DNA of 64,000 nt from positions 504,920,942 through 504,984,941 of the forward strand of contig NC_081410.1 of NCBI RefSeq assembly GCF_030272615.1, given 5' to 3'. Under the pieces are notes generated by a model. The model was not told the DNA's origin. It made no database searches and saw nothing but the letters and a program-made list of their open reading frames with translations. The DNA is from Cryptomeria japonica (Eukaryota > Streptophyta > Pinopsida > Cupressales > Cupressaceae). Numbering within the stretch: position 1 is the stretch's first letter; each line of letters starts with the position of its first letter. The position numbers and the translations under genes are program-made. Shown in pieces: positions 35,520 to 49,084 of the stretch.

Positions 35520-36239
35520 GGTGCCAGTCAACCCTCAGATTGTAAATCAGTAGAGATGCAAGCATATATATTCAGTGGCCTCATATCTATCTTAGAGAGA
35601 CTCAAGAAGGGTCAAGATGGCCATTTGGGCTCATTAAAAAACACTTTTGTAGATATCTTCAAGTTTTTGTAAGGCAGTAAGGTTTGTGTATATATGCGGT
35701 CTGTATATAGAGGAAGATAGTTGGATGTTTGGAGTAACTTATTCCAAAATCTTACCCTCTGATGATGATTGTCGTATGAGTTAGAAGATCTGGTGTACAA
35801 GTTTTTGGTTGAACAGTGTGGTATGACCATTTTGAATAGTTGATTGGTGTGCGGAATTGGTGGAGTAATTTTGGTGATCATTTTTATGATCAAGGATATT
35901 TAGCCGACGTCTGGGAAGCGTGTGGACAATTATTTTGGGTTTGCATATGCATTGGAGTTCGGATTGAGCAGACTATGTATGCACGTTTCATTATTTGTTT
36001 AATGTTCTTGAAGCCGACATGTAGAAGACCTAATTTCATGTTGTGGATATAAAAGACCGATGGATATGATCATTTTGAGTATCGATGGATGTGTGGAAAG
36101 GTTTTTGATCGATTGTACGCAGTTTCACGTGTGCAAGTGAAGGATTTGTGCTCCGAAATAATGTAGAACAGTGGAACAAAGTAGTGTGAAATAAAGTATG
36201 TGCAACATGTATAATGAGCTTAACCAGAACTATAATTTG
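35520..36239. other. Non-coding spacer
   Basis: No gene visible. Probably 3' internal sequence or the start of the LTR that ends at 36633; no clear polypurine tract or TG start was found. Confidence 0.4.
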
Positions 36240-36633
36240 GCATTGGTAGATGCTATTCATTAGCTCATTACTCTCTTATGATCTTTTGTAATTGTTTGTA
36301 AGGAAGTGATCCTTCCCAAGGGTTGTAGCCCTTTTTCCTTTGTAATTGAGCAGTGAGCTCTGGGCAGTGTGCCTGAATGCATGTGCATTCCCTTGTAATA
36401 GTTTTAATAGAGTATAATTATCTTGTGGATCTCATCCCCACCATGGTTTTTCCCTTAATCGGGTTTTCCATGTATAAATCTTGGTTTTATGGTGGTGTTG
36501 TTGATTACTTTATGTTTCTACATCTTTCTTTTGTTCACCTGCATTAAGTGGGTAAAAGAATAAGTTAATAAGGTTAAAAATTGTAGAACACTGATTCACC
36601 ACCCCCCCCCCTCAGTGTTCCTTGATTTCAACA
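36240..36633 (+). repeat. 3' part of a copia-type LTR
   Basis: The motif order TCATCCCCACCATGGTTTTT, a C-run after GATTCACC, and CAGTGTTCC...TTCAACA parallels the last 650 bp of the copia LTRs (TCATCCCCACCGTGG near 3981 and the C-run near 4361). It ends in CA and no primer site follows, so it fits a 3' or solo LTR. Confidence 0.55.
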
Positions 36634-38839
36634 GTCTCAACATCAATACCCTCAAGAACTACATCCATCAAGAGAATCCAATTGATATCCCCTCCATAAG
36701 GAGGAATGGAGAGACTATGTAGCCCCCCCATTATGAATAAAAATGTATAAGAATGGTAAGTGCATGAAGAAAAAACATAATCCAATGCTTACAAATCACT
36801 TGTCTCCCCTTAGGAAGAAACAAAACCATGTATAGATGTGGGTATTCTTCCTATTCAGGATATACTATGAAAGATGAAAGCATGAAGAATGAAGATAAAT
36901 CCTTTGAAAATTTCTCATTTGTCTCTTTGTCCAAGTGATATGATGATGCCACAATCCAATTAGGTACAAGACCAATCAATGAAGAAAGTGACAAACTAGA
37001 ACTATGTAGAAACTAATGTAGAACAAACTCAAAAAAAAAAATGATGTGACAACATGAATGCAATGGCCATCATCAAGGAAGAGAGATAACCCCTCAAATG
37101 TATCCTCTAAATCTATGGTATAATAATGGAAAACCAAGTCTAATATACCAAATACGAACCCATCTTACAACCACAAATCTAAAATGTTGAATATGTCTTC
37201 CAAATTTGAAAGACAATTATGGCTCTACTGATCAAGAATGATGGAAGTCTCAAATGACTCTGGATACGAAGTCAATGAAAGTGAAGGTTTATCAACTATC
37301 TCTAAAGAAGAAATGATAATATTTGAAGCAACTGTAGCCTCATCTTAAGTCTCAAAATACTCCAAAGTGTCAAATTCTCTAATAGTATCACAATTATAAG
37401 GTATCCTCTCTAAAGAATGAAGAGGAACATTGCAATTTGAAATAGGATCATCTAGGAATGGCTAAATATCAATATCATTGTATAAATCCCAAATTTTAGT
37501 CCAAAGGGCGTGAGGACACTTAAAATCAACAATAAACTTGAACATTTCATCATTAACATGCATAGCAATAACTCCTAAGACTCGAGCCATATTGCATTTC
37601 CAAGAAAGATTCTAACAAGGTGTGCTAAGAAGAGGAATAAGATTATTAAAATATGGTAATAAATGAAGCCTGCTAAGATGGGAAATGATGTAATCACCCC
37701 ATTCCCTATAGTTCCCCCTCTTCAAGATGATCAAAGAAGAATAATATGTATAACCTAGATAGCAAACTAGAATAATTTTTCAAAAGCTCAAAGATAGAAC
37801 CAGCCCATGATTATAGAAACCTTCAAATTGATGTGCAACTAAAAGGTTGAGCCCCCCCCCCCCCCCCACAAATTCTACTTCTCCAAATATTAGGATGACC
37901 AAATTTTCAAGCAAATGCTCTAAAATGAAAAAAATCAATAGATATTACCTAGTATTAAAATTGGAAAAAGTGCATGGACTCAATGATTGAGCTCCTTAAT
38001 ACCTTTCCAACACTGCAAACATGACAGAAGTTGGAGATCATGGCAAAATATTATGAGCTCATGAGTCCAAATAGAAGGGTTGGATTCAAGTTGCACTAAA
38101 AGATAATAAATGGAAAAATTAAATGGATGGACCTGTACAATTGTAGAGTTGGCAAAACTAGATTTCCAACAATATAGGAAACATGAAAAATTGATTCCAG
38201 ATGCCAAAGATATCCTCCATGAAAAAACATTGCCTATATGAAGCCCGATGAAAAAATGAGGGGGTTGAATTAAGTCTTAGGATGGCTAGGCCCTTGGTCG
38301 ATGATATGATTAAAATTTTTTAAAAAGCAAAGTAGTGATTAGCTGATAGGCTATTTCATAGTGGGGAAACGCCCCACCGAAAAATTGTCTCACGCTAGAA
38401 TCTCTATGCCGGATTTTTCTGGTGTTGCCAAAATCTCATGTTGACGGTAAACTATGGGTGTGATATAGATCTAGTTGCCCAAGTACTGTTCAATGATCTA
38501 AAGAGCTCCAAAATGATTAGATTTTGTAGCTTTCTCTCGTATGTTGCACCCAATCTCGACCCTTATTCTACTCCCTACTCCTTTCAGCCTCGCCCTAGCT
38601 CTGTGCATCCACATTTCTAACCACAGTTGTCTTAAACATGTGGGCCACTATCTATTCTATGGCACTTGTGTTGTTAAACACACTCTATCTTTGATGCTAT
38701 AAAACACACAATTAATATTTCTGATTAAAAAGATACAAAAATCTTGTTTTGATCTCAAGAATCTAGGAGCTCTAAAACCCCAATTTTGTGAATAGATCAA
38801 ACTAGCATATGCATTGGAAGGCTTTCTTCATGAGTTTTT
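36634..38839. other. Non-coding spacer with a long C-run
   Basis: No gene or domain is visible on either strand. Contains a run of about 16 C at 37852-37867. The right part may include the 5' untranslated region of the LINE that follows; its 5' boundary could not be placed. Confidence 0.4.
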
Positions 38840-41202
38840 TTGGTAAATTTGAATGTGAGAAACAATCTCCCCACCAGAAATTTAAACCCGACTTCTATAA
38901 ACTTAAATAATGTTTATTCAGATTTGTTAAAGCTAGTTGTTTATTTAATCGCTAGAGAAAGAATGGATGTTTATTCAGATTTTGAAAAGATGATGGCTAC
39001 GACTCTACAATTAGGTAACAATAGATGGTTTGGTGCTTGGGCAGATGTGGCCTGGGATGATCCGCCACATGTGCCTCAGTGGGTGTTCTCCAAGGGGCGA
39101 TGGGAAGACAGGGCTCTGCATTCGAGAAGGCATCACAAAGGATTTCGTCCGGTCTCCAAATATTTTTAGGGCTTTTTTAAGAGTTTTTTGCATCGTCGTA
39201 TGGGGAGTTTAAATCGGCGAGGTCAAAATGGTGTTGGGAGGAACAATAACATGGAGAAGCAGTCAGGCTTCTCCGGTAATGTTAACCGTTCTTTTGCTGA
39301 AGTGGTGGCTGCGGGAGTCAATGCTACTTCAAGGGCAGTCGGGTCTATCAAACAGGTGGGTGTCATTGGTATCTCTGGCAAAGACGCGACAATCTCGAGC
39401 AATAAAGCTCTTCCTTTCTCTAGTTTGGAAAAAGGTAACATGGTTGATACAGCCCCGATGAAAGAGGTATGCTTCCCGCAGTCGTGTTTTGATTTATGTG
39501 GCTCTTTTGTGGCAGAAAGGGCCTCTAAGTTGCATGTTGTGGCTCTCTTAGGGGAATTTTGGGGTCCTCGGACCAATTTGTCTAAATTGCACTCTAAATT
39601 GTGTAAACGCTGGCTTGCACTAATTTGTTTTCAGTTGTTATTATCAAATCTTGTGTTTTGGTTTTTGAATCCCCCCATTTTAAGGATGATGTGCTTGTGA
39701 ATTCATATCATTGGCTTGGTAATATTTTGTTTAGGGTTTCTGCTTGGAAACCCTTTTTTGTCCCAGAGTGGGTCAAATCTAAAACTCTACTAGTTTGGTT
39801 TGGATTTCCTCAGCTCCCCTTTGAATTCATGGATCCAGAAGTGCTGAAATCCATAGGGGATAACTTTGGGAATTTTTTGACATCTAAATTTGTTTTTGAG
39901 GAAGGGAAGGTTCTAGTAAAAATCTGCGTGTTGATTTCCCCTTCTTCTGTATGCCTGATTTCATGTAATCTCAAATCAAATGAGGGCTTCTGGAAACAAC
40001 CTATTGTGAAATTGGATAAGGACCTTTGTCAAAATTTGATTGTCGTGGATGCTCCCCTGTTCTTGGATTTTCGTAATGCAAAAGCTGGTATAAATAATAA
40101 GGAAGGTGTGAATGCTCCCTTCAATACCGCCACTGTTAAAGAATCCATTCATGTCTCGGTTGAGTCTGATTGCCAGTTAAAGGAGGGTCTCAATAATTTC
40201 ATCCAATTTAAACATAAAACCTCTGCTCACAAATTGGAGAGTGTTGAGAACACTTTAGGTTAGGTCGAGTTGGAAGGCATTATTAATTCTAAGTCTGTCA
40301 TTCAGGTTAAAGATGACGTTACTAATCTATCTTGCCAGACATGTCTTCCTCCCTTACAAGGCCCCAATCATTGCCCTATTCAGAAGGAGGGGCCTATTGA
40401 TAATATAGGTGTTGAGGCCCTTTGTTCTTTAGAAAGGTCGGCTGGTCATATGGATATTCCTCATAATATTGCAGATACTGGGGTGATTGCTCTGGGTGTG
40501 TCTACCCCCTTTAGTCTTGACGATGTTGCTCTAATTCAGAAAGTAAAAGAGTTAGCGTATAGTGAGCCTACCAGGGAAAGTGGCATGCCTTGGGTGCCTT
40601 TACATATTTCTCTAGATGAATACACGATTCAACAAGTTGAGCATTTGCTCAAGTCTAACAAGGATCTTTTAGAGGAAGAGGTCTTGGATAAGATTATGTG
40701 TTCTATTGGAAATGACTTAGATTTAATTCATAAGATTTTACCTCTATCCCCTTCTTTTAATCCCTCTGAGGTTCCTATTAATGTCACCCAAGATGCTTCT
40801 AATCGGGTGGTTCCCCAGGAATTGGTCCTGTCTCCTCGGTCAACTTTTGTTAAAATGCCTAGTAGTTCTTCTATTGCCCAAGTTGAGCTGAATTTCCCTA
40901 TCTCTGTTGTGTCCCCGGGCAGGGGTAGACCTCCAAAAAATCGTAAAACTCAATTGGAAATAGATGCAGGCATTCAGCAGGTTTTGTCTGCTTCCTCTGG
41001 GTTTAAGAAGGCTTCAACATTATCTTTAGTTAATGGGAAAAGTAGTGGCCATGACTTGAGCTCCATTATAAAGAAAAAAAAGTATGTTCTCAGTCCTCCG
41101 ATTACTAGATCTGTGGTGGTTAAGAGAAGCTTACATAAAAGCTTTGGGGAGAACTGTTCTTCTCCCATGAGTGAAAAAAGGGGAGTGTCGACCTCCCCTT
41201 GA
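38840..41202 (+). pseudogene. LINE ORF1 (DUF4283-type), broken
   Basis: Coding traces in three frames. The first part reads NRSFAEVVAAGVNA, typical of the start of plant LINE ORF1. After a frameshift near 39625 the DUF4283 region continues (KDDVLVNSYHWLGNILFRVS, SKTLLVWFGFPQLP, FEEGKVLVKICVLI). One TAG at 40261 then interrupts a long Ser/Pro-rich tail with a basic AT-hook-like patch (SPGRGRPPKNRKT). I see no complete CCHC knuckle. It ends with TGA at 41200, six bases before the ORF2 ATG. Confidence 0.75.
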
Positions 41203-41207
41203 GAGCA

Positions 41208-44200
41208 ATGAGGATTATCTCATGGAATGTTAGGGGCTTAAATGCCCCTAACAAGAGACACTTGATCAAGTCTCAGCTAGATTTGGTTAATTGGGATTTA
41301 GGCATGCTTCAGGAGACTAAGCTCTCTTTGGAGAATTCTGAGTTTGTATTTTCTTCTTGGAAGAGGTGGAATTTTTTATTTTGCCCGGCCTCTGGGGCAT
41401 TGGGAGGCCTGACATTATTATGGAATGATTTTGTGGTTGATGTGGAATTGGTCACTTCTACGCCAAATTGGATGTTATCATTAATATCATACAAAGACTC
41501 TAGATTTAAAGTATGGGTGTTTAACATTTATGCCCCCACAGGTATCTTGGCTAAATATAAGCTTTGGCAAGATCTCATTAGGGTTTCATCCCCCCCTTAG
41601 AAATCATGCCTTTATTATTTTGGGGGGAGATTTTAATGCAATTTTGGATTTAGGAGAAAAATCAAGGGGTATTTGTCCAAATAAGAAGTCTATGGATGAC
41701 TTTAATGCATTCACTTTTGATATGTCTCTTTTTGATTGCAAGCCAAATAATGGTCTTTTCACATGGCCAAACATGAGGAATAATTTCTCTCAAATTGCGG
41801 AAAGATTGGATAGATTTTTACTTTCCTCCAATTGGTTCGAATCAGATATTGAGTTTTTCTCTTCCATCCTTCCCCTGTCGAGGTCTGATCATTTCCCGGT
41901 TTCCCTGTCTGTTGTGAGAGATAGACCTTCTCATAAACTGCCTTTTAAGTTCGAACCCATGTGGTTTAGGGATCCTTCTTTTCTTTCCCTCCTGTGACAA
42001 TGGTGGGGAGAGGCTCCATTCATTAGAGGTTCTAGAATGTTCCAGATTGTCAAGAAGATTAGTTTTTTTAAAAAAAATATCAGGGGGTGGAACTCCCTTC
42101 ATTTCAAGAATATTTTTGTAGAAAAACAAAGGATCTTAGATATGATAGAGGTTTTGAATAGGCATGTGATGCTTCATGGTATGGGTTCTAGGGTGTTGGA
42201 TGAAATTAGGTCTCTCAGGAGTGAATTAGAAGAAATCTTGGCAAGAGAGGAGATATATTGGAGACAAAAATCTCAGGAGCTTTGGTTAGCTGGTGGAGAT
42301 AAGAATACAAAAAAATTTCATGCTACCACTAAAATGAAAAGGGCCAGGAGTAGGATCTCTTGTATTCAAGATTGTCAGGGGAATATTCTCTCAGAGGAAG
42401 GGGACATTTCTAGGGAAGCGGTAAAGTTTTTTAAGAATCTTCTTTCATCTGAGAATATCAATGAATCTAACAATATCTCTTCTCACATCCCCTCTCTTGT
42501 TTCTCCCGATGACAATAGAATGCTAATGTCTCCTTTCTCACTAGATGAGGTTAAGGGAGTTGTTTTTGCTATGAATCCGGATAAGTCACTGGTGCCTGAT
42601 GGTTTCACTCCTTTATTCTTCCAGAAATGTTGGGATTTTGTGGGTCTGGATGTCCTTTTGGCTCTTGAGGAAGCTAGGCAAAATATGTCTATCCTTAAAG
42701 AGATAAACACTACCTTAATTGTTATTTTACCTAAGAAGGAGGACCCTAAAACCTTTGCAGATTTTTGACCTAAAGCCTTATGTAACACCATCTATAAGAT
42801 CTTTGCCAAAGTGATTTCTATGAAATTGGCCAAACTTTTACCAAGAATAATTTCCCTTGAGCAAGGAGGTTTTGTCCCACATAGGGAAACTTCTGAAGGG
42901 GCTATAGTTGCTCATGAGGTTTTACATTCGATTTCAGCCGAGAAATGCCCTGCCATGATCCTTAAGTTAGATATGATGAAGGCCTATGACAGGGTTGAAT
43001 GGAATGCGTTAAAATTTGTTCTGTCAAGGTTGGGTTTTTCTTTGGCTTGGATAAAATGGATCATGTCTTGTATTTCCTCGGCAAGATTCTCGGTTCTTGT
43101 CAATGGGTCCCCTTGTGGCTTCTTCCACTCTTCTAGGGGGCTGAGGCAAGGGGATCCAATGTCCCCCTTTTTATTTATATTATTAGCTAAAGCTCTGAGT
43201 TGGGCAATCAGATCAGCTCGGGTGAACGGATTATGGAAGGGTATCAAAATTCAAAACTTTGATCAGAGGGTTTCCCATTGCCTTTTTGTTGATGACACTC
43301 TATTGTTTGGTAGTGCATCCTTGAAAGAGGCTAGAGTCATAGATCAAGTGGTTAGGAATTATGTATCATTTTCAGGTCAAAAGGTCAACAAGGAAAAATC
43401 TAAGATTTTTTTCTTAAACACTCACTCCTTGATCCAGGATGAGCTTAAGAAGTTTTGGGGTTTCCAACTTGGGGATTTCCCTTGTAGCTACCTTGGAATC
43501 CCCTTTTTTGTTAAAAAGGATAAGGTGAGCTTTTGGGATAAATTAGTTTCAAGGGTTTCAAATAAAATCTTGTCATGGAACCATAAATGGCTCACCATGG
43601 CTGGGAAAATTGTGTTGATTAAGTCTGTGTTGAATGCGGTGCCAATCTATTTAATGTCAATTCTAAAAGCTCCAAAGGCCGCTATTGTCAGTTTAAAGGA
43701 TATCCTGAGGGCTTTTCTTTGGAATAATAATAAAGATGGGAAATCTAGGATCCCCTTGTTAGCCTGGGACAAGGTTTGTCTTCCTAAAGAACTTGGGGGG
43801 TCTGGAATTCGCAGTTTGGAGAATCATAATTTGGCCCTAGGGGCTAAGCTAGTATGGAGATTGTATGATAAACTAGATTCCCTTTGGGCTAGGATCATGT
43901 TTGCCAAGTACCTTTATAATGGAGCTAGGGAGTCTATTTTTCGTGCCTTGAGTCTGCCTTAGGGGTCGACTATTTGGAATTTTATGGGGAAATGTAGAAG
44001 TGTCCTACTGCCGCATCTTTTTTGGGTTGTGCATAATGGTAGTAAAATTAGATTTTGGGATGATGCTTGGAATGGTCATTGTCCTTTAGATTCTATTAGG
44101 GATTGGTCACCTTTGAAATCAATTCTTCTGGATAAATGGGGGGTTTTCTTATCTGATTATTTTAATGTTGTGCATAATGGACATGTGAAGGTGGCTAAAT

Positions 44201-45467
44201 GGAAATCGATTGATTTTCTATCTGTTAGTCCTAGCCTGAAAGTAGATTTTTTAATATCCTCAAAGATAGAATTATCCTCTTGTCTGAGAGGGAAGATGAA
44301 CTTATTTGGACCAAGAACACATCTGGCAAATACTTAGTGAAAGATAGATACAATTCTCTTATGCCGGCTAAGGACCTTTCTTCTTGGCCTTATAAATTAT
44401 TTTGGCATCCAGCTTGCCTCTTGAAGGCTAGAGCATTTGCTTGGCTTGTTGTTCAAGACAGAGTTCTTACCGGGATGAGGCTGGATAGGATGGGCCTGAC
44501 TGTTGTCTTCCCTTGTGTTTTGTGTAACAAGAATTTGGAATCTTCCTCTCACCTGTTCCTTCATTGTGACTTTTCTTTTGGTTGTTGGCAATGGCATTTC
44601 GAGAAACTAGGTCTGTATTTTGTTATTGGCTATGACCTTCTCTCCCACTTCAGAGCATGGCCTATCTTGTTCTCCTCTTCCTTTTATGCCTGCCTCTGGT
44701 TCATATCTCCATCAATTATTATTTGGAACATATGGTTAGAAAGGAACAATAGGATCTTTAGAAAGTTATCTGCTTCGCTCTCTGATATCTTAGCCAAGAT
44801 AGAGGCTTCTATTTCGGAGGTGGCCTTGTCATATATTCATAAGAATTTAGATAATCTGACATCTTTTTCTCATTGGGATGGCATGATTACAAGGACATGG
44901 AAATCTCTTTCTGTCATCCCTTCCCATGGGTCTGTTGCAAGAGGTCTGGCTACTAGGAATAAGAGACTTGCTGCTAGATGGCATCCTCCTCCTCTGGGTC
45001 ATTTCAAGCTTCACTTTGATGGTGCTTCTAGGGGTAATCTAGGTTTGGCTAGGGTTGGTATGGCCATTTTTTACCATAATGCAGTCCTAATAGCTGCTCA
45101 ATGTCATTCACTTGGGTCTCAATCAAACAATTTTGTTGAATGCCAAGATTTTTCATTTGGGATTGATTTGGCTATCTCCTTAGGGATTAAAGATCTTTCG
45201 ATTCAGGGGGATTCAATGGTTGTCATTCAAAGTGTTTTGAGCTGTAAGAGTAATTGTTTGCACTTGAAGTACATAATTGACCATATTTTGGAGAAATTAT
45301 CCTTCTTTGATACTTTCGCATTATCTCATTGCTTTAGAGAGCTAAATAAACTGGCAGATTTTATGGCTAATATGGCTATTGACTCTGGTGCACATCATAA
45401 GAATGTAGCAGTAAGTGACATTCCTCAAGACATCCTTCTCGGGCATATGATCCATCCCAAAGGTTAA
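41208..45467 (+). pseudogene. LINE ORF2: endonuclease, reverse transcriptase, RNase H
   Basis: ATG 41208 opens the endonuclease (IISWNVRGLN, MLQETK, VFNIYAPTG, then GGDFNAIL and RSDHFPVSL). The RT follows (ILKLDMMKAYDRVEW, SRGLRQGDPMSPFLF, CLFVDDTLLFG, KVNKEKSKIF). Then a zinc-finger (CVLCNKNLESSSHLFLHC) and an RNase H with Asp (LHFDGASRGN), Glu (VECQDFSFG), Asp (IQGDSMVV) and Asp (KLADFMANMA). It is broken by a frameshift at the C-run at 41590, stops at 41995, 42766 and 43960, and a frameshift near 44290. Otherwise it is well preserved, so it decayed less than the minus-strand LINE. Confidence 0.92.
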
Positions 45468-47596
45468 GCTACTTATATTGAGATATTGTTTCCATTTCCT
45501 CTTGAGGTATACATATTATCCTCTTCTCTATTCAGATTGCATTTGTACCACATGTGTTGATAGGAGGTTTTTATGTTTCTATTGGCATATGGTGTATTCT
45601 TACAACTCTGCACTTGGGCTAGATGTTAATGTGTGTTTCTCATGAGGTGTGGACAGGTAAATTACAGTTTGCATTTCATCCTAAGTTTTAATCTCATGAG
45701 GTGTGTCCTCTCTACGATGTGGTTTAACTAAGTGGTCATGGAATTTTTTGTCACATCATCCGTCTCTTTTCCTTCTTGAGGTATGCATGTCATCTTCCTC
45801 TCGGCTCAGATTATATTTGCATCACACGTGTAAATTGTTGGCTTACGTCACTATTTACATATGATGTTCTCTAAAATTTGTTTTGAGCTGGATGGTGGGG
45901 TGTATATCTCGGGTGTTATGGTTAAAAGGGTTTTCACAGTCTATTGTAAGTGTGTATGTTAATCTAAAAGGTTTAATTGTTTCTATACCAAAGGTCGAGG
46001 AGAGATTTCCTTATGATTATGTTCAAGGCAGTGGGATGCTTTATAAAGGCCGTTATTTGATATTGATATGGCTTTTTGTCTTTGAGTATTTGGCATTGAT
46101 AACGTCATTTATTGGATTTATAGGTTAGCGGCATGTGTGATCTGTGCATTCTTTATTTTCAATGCATCAATAATATTTTGCATGCTTATAACTTCTTAAA
46201 CAGTTGGTACGTTCCTTAGATGTTATTCCTTGATATATGTACCATGTCGATGGCCGCCTTGTGTATGTCCGATCCTGACAGAATTGGTTTATGAGATAAT
46301 CATATTAGTAGGTGGCGTCCTTACTTGCGGGAGAGCCACTTATGGATTTTAGTGGAAGACTATTAATTCGTGTGACTTGATTTAATCAAGCATGCTTGAA
46401 ATGGATATTTTGCAATGTCTTTATGGAAAATTTGGGACAGTTTGTCTTTCAAATACGTTATCTTATGTTATTGTCAAAGCGGATTATATTATGCTTTTTG
46501 TGGCTTTTTCGGAGCCCTTCCTACTACAAATGTCTTCTTCGCTACCAATTGGTGTTTAAAGAGTGGTTTTAGAAGCCCGAGCATTGGGGGAAGAAAATGA
46601 AAATGAGGACAATTCTGTCAAGCTTGGTAAGGTTTTTAATTTATTTACTCCTACGGTGGATTTTGAATTCTGTAGGCTTTTGGGATGTCGGTGGTTGCAG
46701 GTTTGTCCTCAAGTTTCTTATGCTGAGCTTCTCTCTCGCTTTGTTACTATTTGTTTTGATGTTTTACTGGATATGGACTCGGTTCACCTCCTGGTGTCCA
46801 TGTTGTCCTTCCGACAGTATGCAATTGGGCATTGGTTTCTCCTGCATTGGTTGGTTATTGGTTTGATATGGGTTCTTTTTACTATGGTGGCTTTCTCCCT
46901 CGTCATGAGCTTTTGGCTAATGGCTAGTCTGGCCATTTACTTCATGAATTACAAATGGGTTTCATATGTGATTCCATGGAAAACACTCGGGCCTCTATGG
47001 ATTTTTTGTTGTATTTGGCTCCTGATCAGTATGTGGATAAAGCTTGGGTTGTCTTTCAGGCATTACATTCATTAATCACTTTGTGTTTTTTGTGCTTTTC
47101 TCCTGCTTGTGAGGTGTTCCCTCTAAGGGTAATTCCACCTCTGGACTCATCTAATGAACCTCTGGATGAAAGCTCTAGTTCCTAGTTTTTGGACAACTAA
47201 CAAAATTATTTTTTGTAGTTGGTGGAATGATTTTATGTAGGCTGGAAGGTTATACGGTTTCATTTTTGCTCAGTTGATTAGCTATGGACCTGACAGGGAA
47301 TTTTATCTCATTTATCTACTTGGCAGTTCTTCATGTTCATCTTCTTCTGCTGGGGATACTCTAGTTTTTTGAATTGTCCTATAAGGACTCTTGTAAAATT
47401 TGTAGAAATAGGAGGGTGGGGGGGTATGGATGGATAGTATATATGTTTTAAGGGTAGTATCTACTTTGTATCTGTTTTAAAAGGCTGCAACCGGAGGTTT
47501 TCTTGTGGGTTCTTTCCTACTGGTATGCCTTGTTTGAACCCGATGTAAACTCTTTATTATTAATATATAAGTTTAGTGGATATTCCACTTTTATCC
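45468..47596 (+). other. LINE 3' region, unusually long
   Basis: About 2.1 kb between the ORF2 stop and the poly(A). It contains a ~62-bp imperfect direct repeat (45496-45556 and 45769-45830, core CTTGAGGTATRCAT). The hydrophobic frame at 46563-47075 (Trp- and Leu-rich) has no family motif and I do not call it a gene. The end ATTATTAATATATAAG precedes the tail. Confidence 0.55.
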
Positions 47597-47612
47597 AAAA
47601 AAAAAAAAAAAA

Positions 47613-49084
47613 TTCAAGATGTGAGTAGTTCCAATATCAATAACCCTTCTAGCCATATTTCTTTTGGTGTGACTGTGTCAATATTTATACATTCAATTAT
47701 AATCTTTTGTCAAATTTTTAATTATATAAATTACTATCAGCGTAACCATTGCACCTCATTTAGATGCAAGCGCTAATCCTTGATAAATGTTCAAGGTAAG
47801 ATATCAATGTTGTCATATGAAATAATGACTTCCAAATATACATGGCTTCAGTCAATATCGCCACCAAAAGAAAAGGGAGCGCCCAGAGTTAACAATTTCA
47901 AAATATATGTATCGACACCAAGGTTAATATATGCAATGGCTAAAAAGGTTGAAGTCAACTCCAATACAAACAATTGATGCCTCAAGTAATAGTATCTATA
48001 CATTTCCTTTGCCAGTATAAAATATCGTTTCCAATGAAGATATTGCCAAGCATGCCTCGAATTTGACGGTCACCCCTACCTGTCATATGAAATTTTTATG
48101 ACAGTTTAGTCATTTCAATGCCTTTCATTTGAAGTTTTAAGAAAAATATTAACTGTCAAAAAATATAAAAATAGAAGATTAAAGCCACACCAAAATGCAA
48201 TGCACAAATCATTGTCAATGATAAATTAGTAATATATGCAAAAATCTTAAATTTACTAAATAAGTTTCTAAATTAATACACTAATATATATTATATATTA
48301 ACATTAAATGATAATAATGCACAAATCATTGTTAATGATAAATTAGTAATATATGCAAAAATATTAAATTTACTAAATAAGTTTCTAAATTAATACACTA
48401 ATATATATTATATATTAACATTAAATGATAATAAATTAATAATTACTAATTTAGTAAAATAAACATTAAAATTTTAAAATTATATATATTATGACAAGTT
48501 TCTATAGCAATCTTATTAAATATATTTAAAAATTTGAATTGATCAAGTTTCTAAATTTATATATAAAAAAAATATTCTATCATTTTAATTATGACAAGTT
48601 TTTGAAAAAATAGAACTATTCTAAAAAATCATCTTAAAATATTATAAAATTAGAAACAATTACATCCTTCCATTTCAAAATAATCTAGATAAATTTGCAT
48701 TTTTATAATAAACATTCTAAACTAATATATATCAATACTATAAATTATAATATTCTATGATATATATTAACTATTAAATTTTTTACGGTTTATTTATAAT
48801 TTGAAGTGTCATCTATACAGTTTTAGAAAAAAATAGCATGTCAATACATACGTTCTACTAATTTTTTAAAGTATCAAATACGGTTGAAAAGTGAAAAAAT
48901 GGCCATTTAGCTTGTCAAATTCCAGGGTTGCCGCCAAGTGCAACGGGATGTTCTGTTAATGAGATTGTAGCCACAAGAAAATTGATATATGTAATTGCGA
49001 ACAATATATGCCTCAGATAGAAGCAATACCAAAACCTCAATAAAGTATTGTATCGCCACCTACACACAACTTCAAGACAAATGA
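47613..49084. other. Very AT-rich spacer
   Basis: No gene visible. Contains the 117-bp tandem duplication and long TATATA/AAATTTA stretches. Confidence 0.5.
48201..48434. repeat. 117-bp tandem duplication (two copies)
   Basis: TGCACAAATCATTGTYAATG starts each copy (48201 and 48318). The copies differ at only a few positions. Confidence 0.9.

Larger units (their letters stand above)
38840..47612 (+). mobile_element. Long plant L1-type LINE, plus strand
   Basis: ORF1 then ORF2 in the plant L1 order, a 2.1-kb 3' region and a 16-A tail at 47597-47612. The left limit is set at the first coding trace and the true 5' end may be further left. The sequence after the tail (TTCAAGATGTGAG) was not found upstream, so no target duplication is claimed. 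It is a different LINE family from the minus-strand one, as only the general domain motifs agree. Confidence 0.85.

Noticed and set aside
37852-37867. Run of 16 C as a special structure
   Set aside because: C-runs of varying length are common in these LTRs and a lone run has no supporting context.
46563-47075. Hydrophobic 170-codon ORF in the LINE 3' region
   Set aside because: T-rich DNA gives Leu/Phe/Trp-rich frames by chance; overlapping frames are similar and no motif is present.
38840-47625. Target-site duplication of the plus-strand LINE
   Set aside because: The sequence after the A-tail (TTCAAGATGTGAG) was not found upstream in 37980-38840; a loose match near 38092 is too weak.
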